The notes under the pieces are model-generated. The model saw only the letters and a program-made list of their open reading frames with translations. It was not told the DNA's origin and made no database searches. The position numbers and the translations under genes are program-made. From Blastocatellia bacterium (lineage in GTDB: Bacteria > Acidobacteriota > Blastocatellia > Pyrinomonadales > Pyrinomonadaceae): a stretch of 30,680 nt of DNA. Where the stretch lies: assembly GCA_003488005.1 (NCBI GenBank), contig DNND01000074.1, positions 1-30,680 of the forward strand, written 5' to 3'. Shown piece by piece: positions 24,004-30,680 of this stretch (position 1 is its first letter; each line of letters begins with the position of its first letter).

Positions 24004-24199
24004 CTTCGACGCGTAGCGTCGGTACGATTTTAGCCCGGTGTTTCAACGCCGGGATCAGGTTTCCCACTTGTTCCCGTCGCGTAGCGACGATTGAGTACGA
24101 ACTTGCTTCAAGCGTCGCTACGCGACGCGAATGCTTTTCTTGACCGTTCTCGGCCTTGAAAGGCCGGGCTAAATTCGTCCGGACGCTACGCGTCGAAAG
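24004..24199. repeat. Multibranched palindromic element, family IV
   Basis: The outer arms (24004-24038 and 24164-24199) pair over about 35 bp and share CGACGCGTAGCGTC and TTTAGCCCGG. Inside are a side hairpin CCCGGTG...CGCCGGG (24035-24054), an inner stem GTCGCGTAGCGACG (24076-24089) facing CGTCGCTACGCGAC (24113-24126), and a second side hairpin CGGCCTTGAAAGGCCGG (24151-24167). This gives a cloverleaf-like plan. No ORF is present. It fills the centre of the 570-bp gap between 23908 and 24477; only this copy is present here. Confidence 0.85.
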
Positions 24200-24387
24200 A
24201 CTAATACCGATCCCATTCGAATTACTTAATCAGAGGTTCCTGAAGTCTATGCCACATGCTTCAAGTTCTCGTTGAGCAGTCGGTGCGGCGACAAGTCAGG
24301 TAGTTTCTGAACTATTCATCAGCTGCCTGAAATTGGTTAGAGAGAAAAGTGGCATACACTTCAGTCTGTGCTTTTGGGTTAGAGGCC

Positions 24388-24404
24388 ACAGGCTTAATCT
24401 GTGC
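24388..24404. repeat. CACAG...CTGTG short hairpin
   Basis: CACAGGCTTAATCTGTG forms a short hairpin of the same type as CACAGACTTTAGTCTGTG at 23946. TTCAGTCTGTGC at 24360-24371 is a partial unit. Both lie in the last part of the 570-bp gap, shortly before the gene at 24478. Confidence 0.45.
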
Positions 24405-24477
24405 TCCTTTCAGCAAGCAACCGAGAACAGATATTGTCCGTCATACTTCGCAGTCCCGGTATCATAAGGTTAAGTAC

Positions 24478-25035
24478 ATGAAGCTCGCTTGCCGCACACT
24501 TAGATATATTGCCGTCGCTGCTGTTGGATTGAGTGCGACCACCGTGGCCAACGCTCAAGCACCGCGGTCAACTCCCGAACCTATTCCCAGAATCTCGCGA
24601 CCCGATGAACCGCCCGATCCCTTCGCCTCAATGGAAGAGGAGATGCGGGCCAAGCGCGCAATCAAATTCGCTGAGAAAGAGTATCGGGAGAACATTGATC
24701 GGGCCCACGAGCTTGCGGATCTGGGGTCGCAGTTAGGCGCTTCCTATAAGAAAAACCAACAGTTTGATCGCACAGACTGGAAGAAGTTAGAGCGCCTGGA
24801 GAAGCTCGCGAAGGCCATTCGCAATGCTGCCGGCGGCTCGAACTGGGAAATCGATTCCGACAAACATTCAGTTAGTCTCACCGTCAACGTCGAGGAATTG
24901 CTAACTGTGGTTGGCTCCCTGGCGGATCGAGTTGAAAAGACTCCCCGCCACGTAGTCTCCGCGGCTGTCATCGATGAGGCTAATGTATTACTTGAACTAA
25001 TACGGTTGGTCCGAGAACTTTCGCCTAAGGCTTAA
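24478..25035 (+). CDS. Exported helical protein of unknown function
   Basis: 185 aa from the ATG at 24478, which has AAGG nearby and opens a signal peptide (RYIAVAAVGLSATTVANAQA, cleavage after NAQA). A Pro-rich stretch (about 28-50) is followed by a charged, mainly helical region: EEEMRAKRAIKFAEKEYREN, HELADLGSQLG, WKKLERLEKLAKAIRNAAGG, then a further helical part ending ELIRLVRELSPKA. No family is recognised. It is 2 nt upstream of the VWA gene start at 25038, so the two proteins are probably made together and exported together, perhaps as partners. Confidence 0.72.
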   Translation: MKLACRTLRYIAVAAVGLSATTVANAQAPRSTPEPIPRISRPDEPPDPFASMEEEMRAKRAIKFAEKEYRENIDRAHELADLGSQLGASYKKNQQFDRTDWKKLERLEKLAKAIRNAAGGSNWEIDSDKHSVSLTVNVEELLTVVGSLADRVEKTPRHVVSAAVIDEANVLLELIRLVRELSPKA

Positions 25036-25037
25036 CA

Positions 25038-25976
25038 TTGACTTCGAATCCGAACTCTTTCAGGCGCCGGCCCGGCTATCTACTCCTCTTCCTGCTTTGC
25101 CTCTTTCTTTTGATACTCGCGCCCACAAGCGGGCATGCCCAACGGGACGATGAAGTCGTCCGAGTCAACACCGACCTGGTCGTTCTCAACGTCACTGTGA
25201 CGGACGCGGCCGGACAGTACGTGCCGGGCCTCAGGCTTGCGGATTTCAAAGTGTTCGAAGACGGCAAGGAAATCCCGGTAAGACTTATCTCAAGCTTCAG
25301 CGTCCAGGAGTCGCCATACGCCTCAGTCGTTTTGTTGGATACTTCCGGCAGCATGGAGGTCAGGCTTTCTCTGGCCCGGTCTGCTGCCATTCGTTTTCTT
25401 GACCGGCTACGTGAAGAAGATGTCGCGGCAGTTTACAAGTTTGACTCGAAGGTCGAGCGCGTTCAGGAGTTTTCTACGGGCCGCGATCTTGCGCCGATGG
25501 CTTTCGGACTGCGCGCGAAAGGGATGACTCGTTTGAATGACGCCATCGTCGATGCGGTTAATGCTCTTGCAGATCGTCAGGAATTGCGCAAGGCGATCGT
25601 AATTCTTTCGGACGGAATGGATAACTCAAGCAAGGCTTCGTCCGAGAAGGCCATCGAAAGCGCGCTCGGAATTGGTGCGACTATTTATGCGGTCGACATG
25701 TCGGCAACTGGAAACGGATCAAACAATCAACAGAGCGCCGCAGTCTTGAAAAATTTTGCCGAGAAGAGTGGCGGCCGCTTTGTCGATACGCCCGGCGGGC
25801 CGGCCTTGCGCGAAGCCTTCGCTAATATTGCGGATGAGTTGGCCCATCAGTACACGATTGCTTACCGGCCTTTGAATCAAACACGTGATGGCAAGTGGCG
25901 TAAGCTGGAAGTAAAAGTTTCGCGGCCTGAGGTAAAAGTTAGAACTCGGAAGGCGTACCGCGCACCGAAACCATGA
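25038..25976 (+). CDS. Secreted VWA-domain protein, acidobacterial type (TIGR03436-like)
   Basis: 312 aa starting with TTG at 25038, 2 nt after the previous stop; no ATG lies near, and a signal peptide (about 12-34, LLLFLLCLFLLILAPTSGHA) begins right after. The mature start VVRVNTDLVVLNVTVTDAAGQYVPGLRLADFKVFEDGKE is the typical beta-sandwich of this family. The VWA domain (about 95-290) has MIDAS DTSGS, then MTRLNDAI with the metal-binding Thr, and IVILSDGMDNSS. HQYTIAYRPLNQTRDGKWRKL matches the end of the paralogue at 16067-17239. It is likely a periplasmic or surface protein that binds partners through a metal ion. It probably forms an operon with the helical exported protein. Confidence 0.88.
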   Translation: MTSNPNSFRRRPGYLLLFLLCLFLLILAPTSGHAQRDDEVVRVNTDLVVLNVTVTDAAGQYVPGLRLADFKVFEDGKEIPVRLISSFSVQESPYASVVLLDTSGSMEVRLSLARSAAIRFLDRLREEDVAAVYKFDSKVERVQEFSTGRDLAPMAFGLRAKGMTRLNDAIVDAVNALADRQELRKAIVILSDGMDNSSKASSEKAIESALGIGATIYAVDMSATGNGSNNQQSAAVLKNFAEKSGGRFVDTPGGPALREAFANIADELAHQYTIAYRPLNQTRDGKWRKLEVKVSRPEVKVRTRKAYRAPKP

Positions 25977-25986
25977 AGCAAGTTCC

Positions 25987-27123
25987 TTAGCTGAGAGTTG
26001 TTTTGTTAAGCGACTTGTCGGCGTGCTTTTCGAGTGCAAGTTCTATCAAACGGTCAAGCATCGCCGCGTAGCTTAAGCCGGACGCGGCCCACATCTTTGG
26101 ATATCCCGATACCTCAGTCAGTCCCGGCATCGTATTAATTTCGTTTACTAATAACTTGCGGCCGTCATTGCCCAAAAAGAAATCCACCCGACTAAGCCCG
26201 GCGCCATCTATCGCCTGGAAGGCGCGAATCGCCATCCGCTGAATGCGCGCCGTTGCTGCCTTGGAAACCGGCGCCGGAACAACGAAATCGACGTGGCCGG
26301 TTGACGCGTACTTTTCTGTATAGTCAAGAAAGCCGGCGGACTTGTCATGGACCACGTACTCGCCGGGCAAGCTGGCAATTGGTTCATCGTTTCCCAATAC
26401 CGCGCATTCAATCTCTCTTCCCTCAACGGCTTCTTCAACAATTATTTTGCGATCGTATTCCGCGGCCAGGTCGACGGCGCGTTGGAAAGATGATTTGTCC
26501 GTTGCTTTGGAAATCCCTACCGACGAGCCAAGGTTCGCGGGCTTAACGAAGCATGGCCAGCCAAGTTCGCGCGACACTTTTCGCGTTAGCCCAACGCGAT
26601 CAGCCTGCCAATGCTTGCGCAGAAACCAGGTGTAACGACAGAGCGGCAGACCGGCCTGCAGAAACAGCGCTTTCATTGTCACCTTGTCCATGCCGGTCGC
26701 TGATGCGAGCACGCCACCGCCGACATAAGGAACGTTTGCCATCTCGAGCAGACCTTGGATCGTGCCGTCTTCGCCGAATGGTCCATGCAGCACTGGGAAC
26801 ACGACGTCAAGCTTCTCCGTCGTCCCCGGTCCGTTAGCGTCAAAAGAAATCAGACCGACTTGCGTAGGATCCGGAAGGATGGCCACATCGTCTTTTAAGG
26901 AAGAAGCCGCACGCGAAGAGAGCAACGAGCGCGCGCTCTGTGCCAGGAGAGGAATGGCTTTTCCCGGGCCCAGCCACTTCCCTTTCCGTGAGATGGCGAT
27001 CGGAACAACCTCGTATTTCTTTTTGTCGATCGCTTCGATTACCGAGGCCGCCGAACGCGCCGAAATTTCGTGTTCACCGGATTTGCCGCCAAACACCACT
27101 CCGACGCGGAGTCTTTTAGTCAA
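25987..27123 (-). CDS. ddl: D-alanine--D-alanine ligase
   Basis: 378 aa ATP-grasp ligase that makes the D-Ala-D-Ala terminus of the peptidoglycan stem in the cytoplasm. VGVVFGGKSGEHEIS opens the protein; HGPFGEDGTIQGLLE and ATGMDKVTMK follow. CFVKPANLGSSVGISK binds ATP, KIIVEEAVEGREIECAVLG and DYTEKY lie in the central domain, and LLVNEINTMPGLT carries the last metal ligands. EKY fits a D-Ala rather than a D-lactate enzyme. The only start close to the conserved N terminus is TTG (27121-27123), with a GGGG stretch upstream. The arginase gene ends 18 nt upstream, so the two are probably co-transcribed. Confidence 0.95.
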   Translation of the reverse strand: MTKRLRVGVVFGGKSGEHEISARSAASVIEAIDKKKYEVVPIAISRKGKWLGPGKAIPLLAQSARSLLSSRAASSLKDDVAILPDPTQVGLISFDANGPGTTEKLDVVFPVLHGPFGEDGTIQGLLEMANVPYVGGGVLASATGMDKVTMKALFLQAGLPLCRYTWFLRKHWQADRVGLTRKVSRELGWPCFVKPANLGSSVGISKATDKSSFQRAVDLAAEYDRKIIVEEAVEGREIECAVLGNDEPIASLPGEYVVHDKSAGFLDYTEKYASTGHVDFVVPAPVSKAATARIQRMAIRAFQAIDGAGLSRVDFFLGNDGRKLLVNEINTMPGLTEVSGYPKMWAASGLSYAAMLDRLIELALEKHADKSLNKTTLS

Positions 27124-27141
27124 TTGAATACCCCAATTGTA

Positions 27142-28122
27142 TTAAAGAATTGTTTTGCCAAGTGCTGAAAGAATTAATTCAACGCCAAGTTCAGCCGTCT
27201 TGTTATTGATGTCGAGCGCAGTGTTGATTTCCACAACTTCGAGCGAACGCAGCCCGCCGGCTTCCGCAATCTTTTCCATCCCAAGGTGAGCTTCGCGATA
27301 AGTCAGTCCGCCACGAACGAGCGTGCCTGAGCCTGGCGCGTCACCCGGATCAAGCGCATCAACGTCGAATGTAACCGCGTAACCGCCGCTCGCCTTTGAC
27401 GCCAGGCTGATAGCTTCGTCCATGCACGCGTTCATGCCGCGCTCGTCAATCTCTCGCATGGTCATAAACCGAATTCCCAACTCGCTGATCAATTTGCGTT
27501 CGCCGGCATCAATGTCACGAGCGCCAACGTGCACGCAAAATTTGGGATCAAGCTTGGGAGCAGAGCCCGCGATGTTTGTCAGTTCGGGAGCGCCGCGGCC
27601 AAAGAGCACAGCCAGCGGCATGCCGTGAATATTTCCCGAAGGCGTCGTCTCGGGCGTATTCATGTCCGCGTGCGCGTCGAACCAAATTAGCCCCGGAATC
27701 TCACTACGAGAGCGGCAGTAGGATGCGAAACCCGAAAGCGATCCAATGGCAATTGAATGATCGCCACCAAGCACTAAAGGCAGTTCACCGGCTGCCAGAA
27801 TGCCTTCAACCTTTTGCGCCAACTCAATACAAGCGTCGCTGATTTCTTTCAGATAATGTAACTTGCTGTCAGGCTCCGGATTTGCTTGCGATTGTTCAAC
27901 TTCAATATCGCCAAGATCTCGCACGACATAACCAAGCTGCGCGATTCTGCGTTTAAGACGCGCGACGCGAAGTGCGGCCGGACCCAGCTCAACGCCGGCC
28001 ATGCTAGCGCCATATGCAAGCGGCACGCCGACAATGTTGACCGCCGTCAGCTTTTTGGCATCAACCGCCGCGTTTAGTTTCGATTTGTCTTCTGTCAACA
28101 CGGTTTGAACGAAAGGCCTCAC
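27142..28122 (-). CDS. rocF: Arginase (ureohydrolase family)
   Basis: About 326 aa. Binuclear manganese ligands are visible in GGDHSIA, WFDAHADMN and TFDVDALDPGDAPG; GGLTYREAH and EVVEINTALD complete the fold. The N-terminal IVGVPLAYGASMAGVELGPAALR and the spacing favour arginase (RocF type: arginine to ornithine plus urea) over agmatinase, but formiminoglutamase-like substrates cannot be ruled out. The start is uncertain: no ATG occurs before the core. The outermost GTG (28120-28122) lies inside the family I palindrome, and a GTG at 28101 is the next choice; neither has a good ribosome site. It ends 18 nt before ddl. Confidence 0.88.
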   Translation of the reverse strand: MRPFVQTVLTEDKSKLNAAVDAKKLTAVNIVGVPLAYGASMAGVELGPAALRVARLKRRIAQLGYVVRDLGDIEVEQSQANPEPDSKLHYLKEISDACIELAQKVEGILAAGELPLVLGGDHSIAIGSLSGFASYCRSRSEIPGLIWFDAHADMNTPETTPSGNIHGMPLAVLFGRGAPELTNIAGSAPKLDPKFCVHVGARDIDAGERKLISELGIRFMTMREIDERGMNACMDEAISLASKASGGYAVTFDVDALDPGDAPGSGTLVRGGLTYREAHLGMEKIAEAGGLRSLEVVEINTALDINNKTAELGVELILSALGKTIL

Positions 28123-28296
28123 GTGGCAATGAGGTCAGTACCGTCCGCGGTAGCGGATGGGTGTGGTGAATGCCTGTTGGCAATTGGCGATTCGTGTCTA
28201 ACGATCAGCCAATTGGCAATCGGCAATCCAAAATTGGCGATGTCGGAATCCATCCGCTACCGCGAACGGTACTGACCTCACGACACTCGGTCGCCT
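28114..28296. repeat. Long palindromic element, family I, copy 2
   Basis: The left arm (28114-28162) begins AGGCCTCAC and contains TGGCAATGAGGTCAGTACCG and TAGCGGATGGG. The right arm (about 28249-28296) is its inverted repeat with several mismatches towards the outer end. The arms match the copy at 6792-6985 almost base for base, while the centre differs but uses the same words (TTGGCAATTGGC, CAATCGGCAAT). It fills the gap between arginase and the AIM24-like gene, and its left end reaches into the presumed arginase start. Confidence 0.88.
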
Positions 28297-28320
28297 CAAA
28301 TCAAAGCGCATTAGGACCTG

Positions 28321-29199
28321 TCAGCCACCCAGATTGATCTTAAATCCACTGCCACCACCGGACTGCGTCGGGAAGAATGGTTTGAGTAACCCCGCCAGCG
28401 CCGCTAAATTTCTGGTTTGAATCAGCAGTTCCCCGGGTCCGGTAAATTCCGCGACGATGCCTTCGCCGCTCATCATGCTGCGAAAGAAACCAGCCGCTGC
28501 TTTACGCAAAGTGTATTGCGTCGTGCCTTCCCAGGCTACCAGGTGGCCGGTGTCTACGACGTAGCGTTCGCCGGCTTGCAAAACTTTCCGATGGATGGCG
28601 CCAAAAGATGACACCAACAACAGACCACGACCCTGCACCAGCATCACAAATAATCCTTCACCGCCAAAGAACGATTTCGCGCCGCCCCATTTTGTATCGA
28701 CCGTCAAGCTCGCATCGCCCGCCAGGTAGGAACTCGACTGCACAAAGAACGATTGGTTGCTGAGTTCGATTGCTGCAATATCGCCGGGAGCGCCCGGTGC
28801 GAACGTCACTTCGCCCGGACCGCCGCGGGCCGTGAAGGTGGAGACAAATGCCGACTCGCCGCCAGCCGCGCGTTTGATGGCGCCGAACAACCCTCCCTTC
28901 ATTTCTGATTGCAGCTCGATGTTCGCAGACATCGAAACCATAGCGCCCGCTTCCGCCTGGATCGATTGTTCCGCTTGAAGTTGAATCACCGCCAGCGAAA
29001 ACGCAGGTTGATGTAATACTTCATATCTAAAACCACCACCCTGCCCTTTCGAGTCCTGATCGATGTGAATGCCGTGAGCCGCATTCGCGTTCTGAGATGG
29101 CGCGACAGCCCCAGCAACCGGCGCGGTTAGACGATAACCACAGCCGCCGCAAAACGAAGCATCAGGAAGCATCGGCGCGCCACACTTGGGACAGTTCAT
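28321..29199 (-). CDS. TIGR00266/AIM24-like protein with N-terminal zinc ribbon
   Basis: 292 aa. The first 24 residues form a zinc ribbon with Cys3, Cys6, Cys17 and Cys20 (CPKCGAP, FCGGCGYRL). A flexible Ala/Gln-rich linker (about 25-52) leads to an AIM24/TIGR00266 beta-structure (about 55-290) with YEVLHQPAFSLAVIQL, EAGAMVSMSANIEL, GEVTFAPGAPGDI and FGGEGLFVMLVQGRGLLLVSS. Related bacterial proteins are of unknown biochemical role and are often linked to membrane stress or tellurium-resistance-like systems. The start ATG overlaps the stop of the LOG-family gene (29196-29199), so the two are translationally coupled. Confidence 0.87.
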   Translation of the reverse strand: MNCPKCGAPMLPDASFCGGCGYRLTAPVAGAVAPSQNANAAHGIHIDQDSKGQGGGFRYEVLHQPAFSLAVIQLQAEQSIQAEAGAMVSMSANIELQSEMKGGLFGAIKRAAGGESAFVSTFTARGGPGEVTFAPGAPGDIAAIELSNQSFFVQSSSYLAGDASLTVDTKWGGAKSFFGGEGLFVMLVQGRGLLLVSSFGAIHRKVLQAGERYVVDTGHLVAWEGTTQYTLRKAAAGFFRSMMSGEGIVAEFTGPGELLIQTRNLAALAGLLKPFFPTQSGGGSGFKINLGG

Positions 29200-29747
29200 A
29201 AGACCACTCCTTGAGATTTATCATTAATGATTGCGACGGCGTCTTCCGCCGTTTTGGCAAAATCGAGGAGTGCAACGTCTTGATCACTCACGACCAAATG
29301 CTTTTGCCACTCACGCACGATTGGCGGCCAACACTCGCCGAGCAGGACTAGCGGCCTTGGCCCGATCACGCGCGTTTGAATCTTGTTCCAGACCAGGGAT
29401 AACTCGGTCACCGTTCCCATGCCGCCACGAATGGCAATGAAACCGACGGAACGAGTAATGAGCAGTTGCAATCTTTCGTAAAAATGCGCGGTAGCAACTT
29501 TGTCGGTGAGAAAGCGGTTGGGCTCGGCCTTGAACTGATTCATGGTGATGCCGAGCACGCGGCCGCCGCGTTCGTGGGCGCCGCGGCTGGCGGCTTCCAT
29601 CACCCCGAGATAACCGCCGGTGCAAATGGTGTAGCCGTCATCCGCAAGTAACTCGCCAACTCGGCGCGCTTGCGCGTATTCGTCATCCGACTCGCTACAC
29701 TTGGCGCCGCCGAAAATCGTGACGATGCGTTCCGGCCCATCGCTCAT
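29196..29747 (-). CDS. LOG-family Rossmann protein (TIGR00725/TIGR00730-like)
   Basis: 183 aa. VTIFGGAKCSESDDEY and GYTICTGGYLGVMEAASRGA are the phosphate-binding and substrate loops of the LOG/lysine-decarboxylase-like fold; RGGMGTVTELSLVW matches the catalytic PGGxGTxxE region, with Arg in place of the first Pro. LOG proteins release cytokinin-like adenines from nucleoside monophosphates, but many bacterial members act in unknown ways, for instance as nucleotide-processing partners in stress systems. It overlaps both neighbours by 4 bases (methyltransferase upstream, AIM24-like protein downstream). Confidence 0.85.
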   Translation of the reverse strand: MSDGPERIVTIFGGAKCSESDDEYAQARRVGELLADDGYTICTGGYLGVMEAASRGAHERGGRVLGITMNQFKAEPNRFLTDKVATAHFYERLQLLITRSVGFIAIRGGMGTVTELSLVWNKIQTRVIGPRPLVLLGECWPPIVREWQKHLVVSDQDVALLDFAKTAEDAVAIINDKSQGVVL

Positions 29748-30424
29748 GGCGCAACCTCGCCGGTAATCAGCAGCGAGCCCTCCGCCCGATACTCAAGAAA
29801 GTCTTTACGAGTTTTGAAACTGCCGCCCGCATAGTCTTCAGGCACCGGCGTTGGGTCGTAAAGGCGCTGGTCGTGCACGTTAGTAAATCCCGCCGCTTCG
29901 AACAGCGACCGGTATTCGGCAGTGCTCAAAAGCTGTACCGGTACTTTCAATTGCGGAATCCACTGATGTGAAGGACGGTTTTCCTGGTAGAGATCGACGA
30001 CGCAAGCGAACTTGCCGCCGGTTTTGAGTACGCGGTGTATCTCCTGCAACGCTCGCAAGATGTCGCCGTAGTAATAAAGCGACTCCATCGAAAACGCGTG
30101 CGTAAATTCGCCTTCGGTAAAGGAAAGTTTTTCTGCGCTCGCCTCGCGAAACTCAAGATTGGAGAACGACTGGGACGACTCGCGCGCTAGATCAACCATC
30201 TCGTCGGAAATATCGATTCCAACGACGCGACCTTCGGGTGCCTGCTCGGCCATCAGACGCGTTGCCCAACCATTGCCGCAACCGACATCAAGCACGCGAC
30301 CGTCGTCCGGAATTTCCAACAACCGGATAGCCTGTTCGCCGACGGGGCGGTGGCCGCGCTCCATGCTTGGGCCGCGTCCGGCCTTGGCCCATTCGTTGAA
30401 TTCTAAACGCAAGCGTTCGCTCAT
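29744..30424 (-). CDS. Class I SAM-dependent methyltransferase
   Basis: 226 aa. RVLDVGCGNGWATRLMAEQAP is the SAM-binding motif I (about 39-59); VVGIDISDEMVDLAR is motif Post I, and LREIHRVLKTGGKFACVVDLY-type sequence supplies motif III (EIHRVLKTGGKFACVVD, about 143-159). It is related to UbiE/MenG-like small-molecule methyltransferases, but the substrate is unknown. The N-terminal WAKAGRGPSMERGHRPVGE is a recurrent feature of a subfamily. It is the first gene of the three-gene unit with the LOG and AIM24-like proteins; its stop overlaps the LOG start (29744-29747). Confidence 0.88.
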   Translation of the reverse strand: MSERLRLEFNEWAKAGRGPSMERGHRPVGEQAIRLLEIPDDGRVLDVGCGNGWATRLMAEQAPEGRVVGIDISDEMVDLARESSQSFSNLEFREASAEKLSFTEGEFTHAFSMESLYYYGDILRALQEIHRVLKTGGKFACVVDLYQENRPSHQWIPQLKVPVQLLSTAEYRSLFEAAGFTNVHDQRLYDPTPVPEDYAGGSFKTRKDFLEYRAEGSLLITGEVAP

Positions 30425-30515
30425 CGAGTTTCCTTAAAGACCTCAGCCAATAGGGCGCGGCTACTAAGTGTTTAACTTGGCGGATTCAAGTTGAAGCTAC
30501 AACGGCACCTTGTAT

Positions 30516-30680
30516 GTTCGCCCCAGAGGGGCGAGACGTTTATAGCCGGCGGTCTCCTCTTTACTCCCGCGCTTCAGAGGAGCGCAACTCTTTCCTGTAG
30601 GTAGTTGTTGCTTTCCCTCGTCTCGCTCCTAACGGAGCGAAGGTCTAGGGGTGCGCTGGTAGCTATAAACATCTCGCTCC
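30516..30680. repeat. Multibranched palindromic element, family III, copy 2 (cut by the window end)
   Basis: GTTCGCCCCAGAGGGGCGAGACG... (from 30516) faces GCTATAAACATCTCGCTCC (30662-30680), as in the copy at 17297-17465. Both share GGGGCGAGA-GTTTAT in the left arm, CGCTCCTAACGGAGCGA inside and TATAAACATCTCGCTCC at the right. The right arm runs out of the window. The region 30425-30515 before it contains no gene that can be supported. Confidence 0.8.

Overview
This 30.7 kb window looks like chromosomal core DNA of a mesophilic Gram-negative bacterium with moderately high GC, most probably an acidobacterium. Two genes encode secreted von Willebrand A proteins of the type first defined in Acidobacteria (TIGR03436-like). 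The S41 protein carries residues unlike canonical C-terminal processing proteases, and LptF and LptG are fused into one chain. The intergenic DNA is crowded with palindromic repeats. The phylum call is an inference from gene content; no rRNA or tRNA gene was seen to confirm it. There is no prophage, transposase, CRISPR array or plasmid function.

Layout. 1-3760 (minus): a tight operon of a small-membrane-protein pair, recO and a fused lptF-lptG permease. 3924-6724 (minus): a C26 amidohydrolase, an SDR oxidoreductase and a NamZ-type exo-muramidase. 7068-13953 (plus): hslV, hslU and a translationally coupled FN3 lipoprotein, then a FAH-family enzyme, a short transaldolase, a DUF402 protein and an acyl-CoA carboxyltransferase. 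14168-20766 (minus): three small accessory genes (PhnB-like VOC, DUF1801, DUF4256), a VWA protein, a two-DTG aspartyl protease, a glycine-zipper envelope protein and an S41 protein that lacks both expected catalytic residues. 20954-25976 (plus): ruvX, mltG, three exported or membrane proteins of unknown function and a second VWA protein. 25987-30424 (minus): ddl, arginase, then a three-gene unit with 4-base overlaps (methyltransferase, LOG-family protein, zinc-ribbon AIM24 protein).

Many genes serve the envelope: LPS export (lptFG), peptidoglycan synthesis and turnover (ddl, mltG, NamZ), and secreted VWA, aspartyl-protease and FN3 proteins. Housekeeping functions are proteostasis (hslVU), DNA repair (recO, ruvX) and central metabolism.

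The most striking feature outside genes is a set of at least five unrelated families of long imperfect palindromes (about 60-200 bp). Several are multibranched: an outer stem enclosing side hairpins and an inner stem. Three families are present in more than one copy within this window. The best single-gene oddity is the S41 homologue at 19465-20766, a predicted pseudoprotease with Gly and Ala where the Ser/Lys dyad should be.
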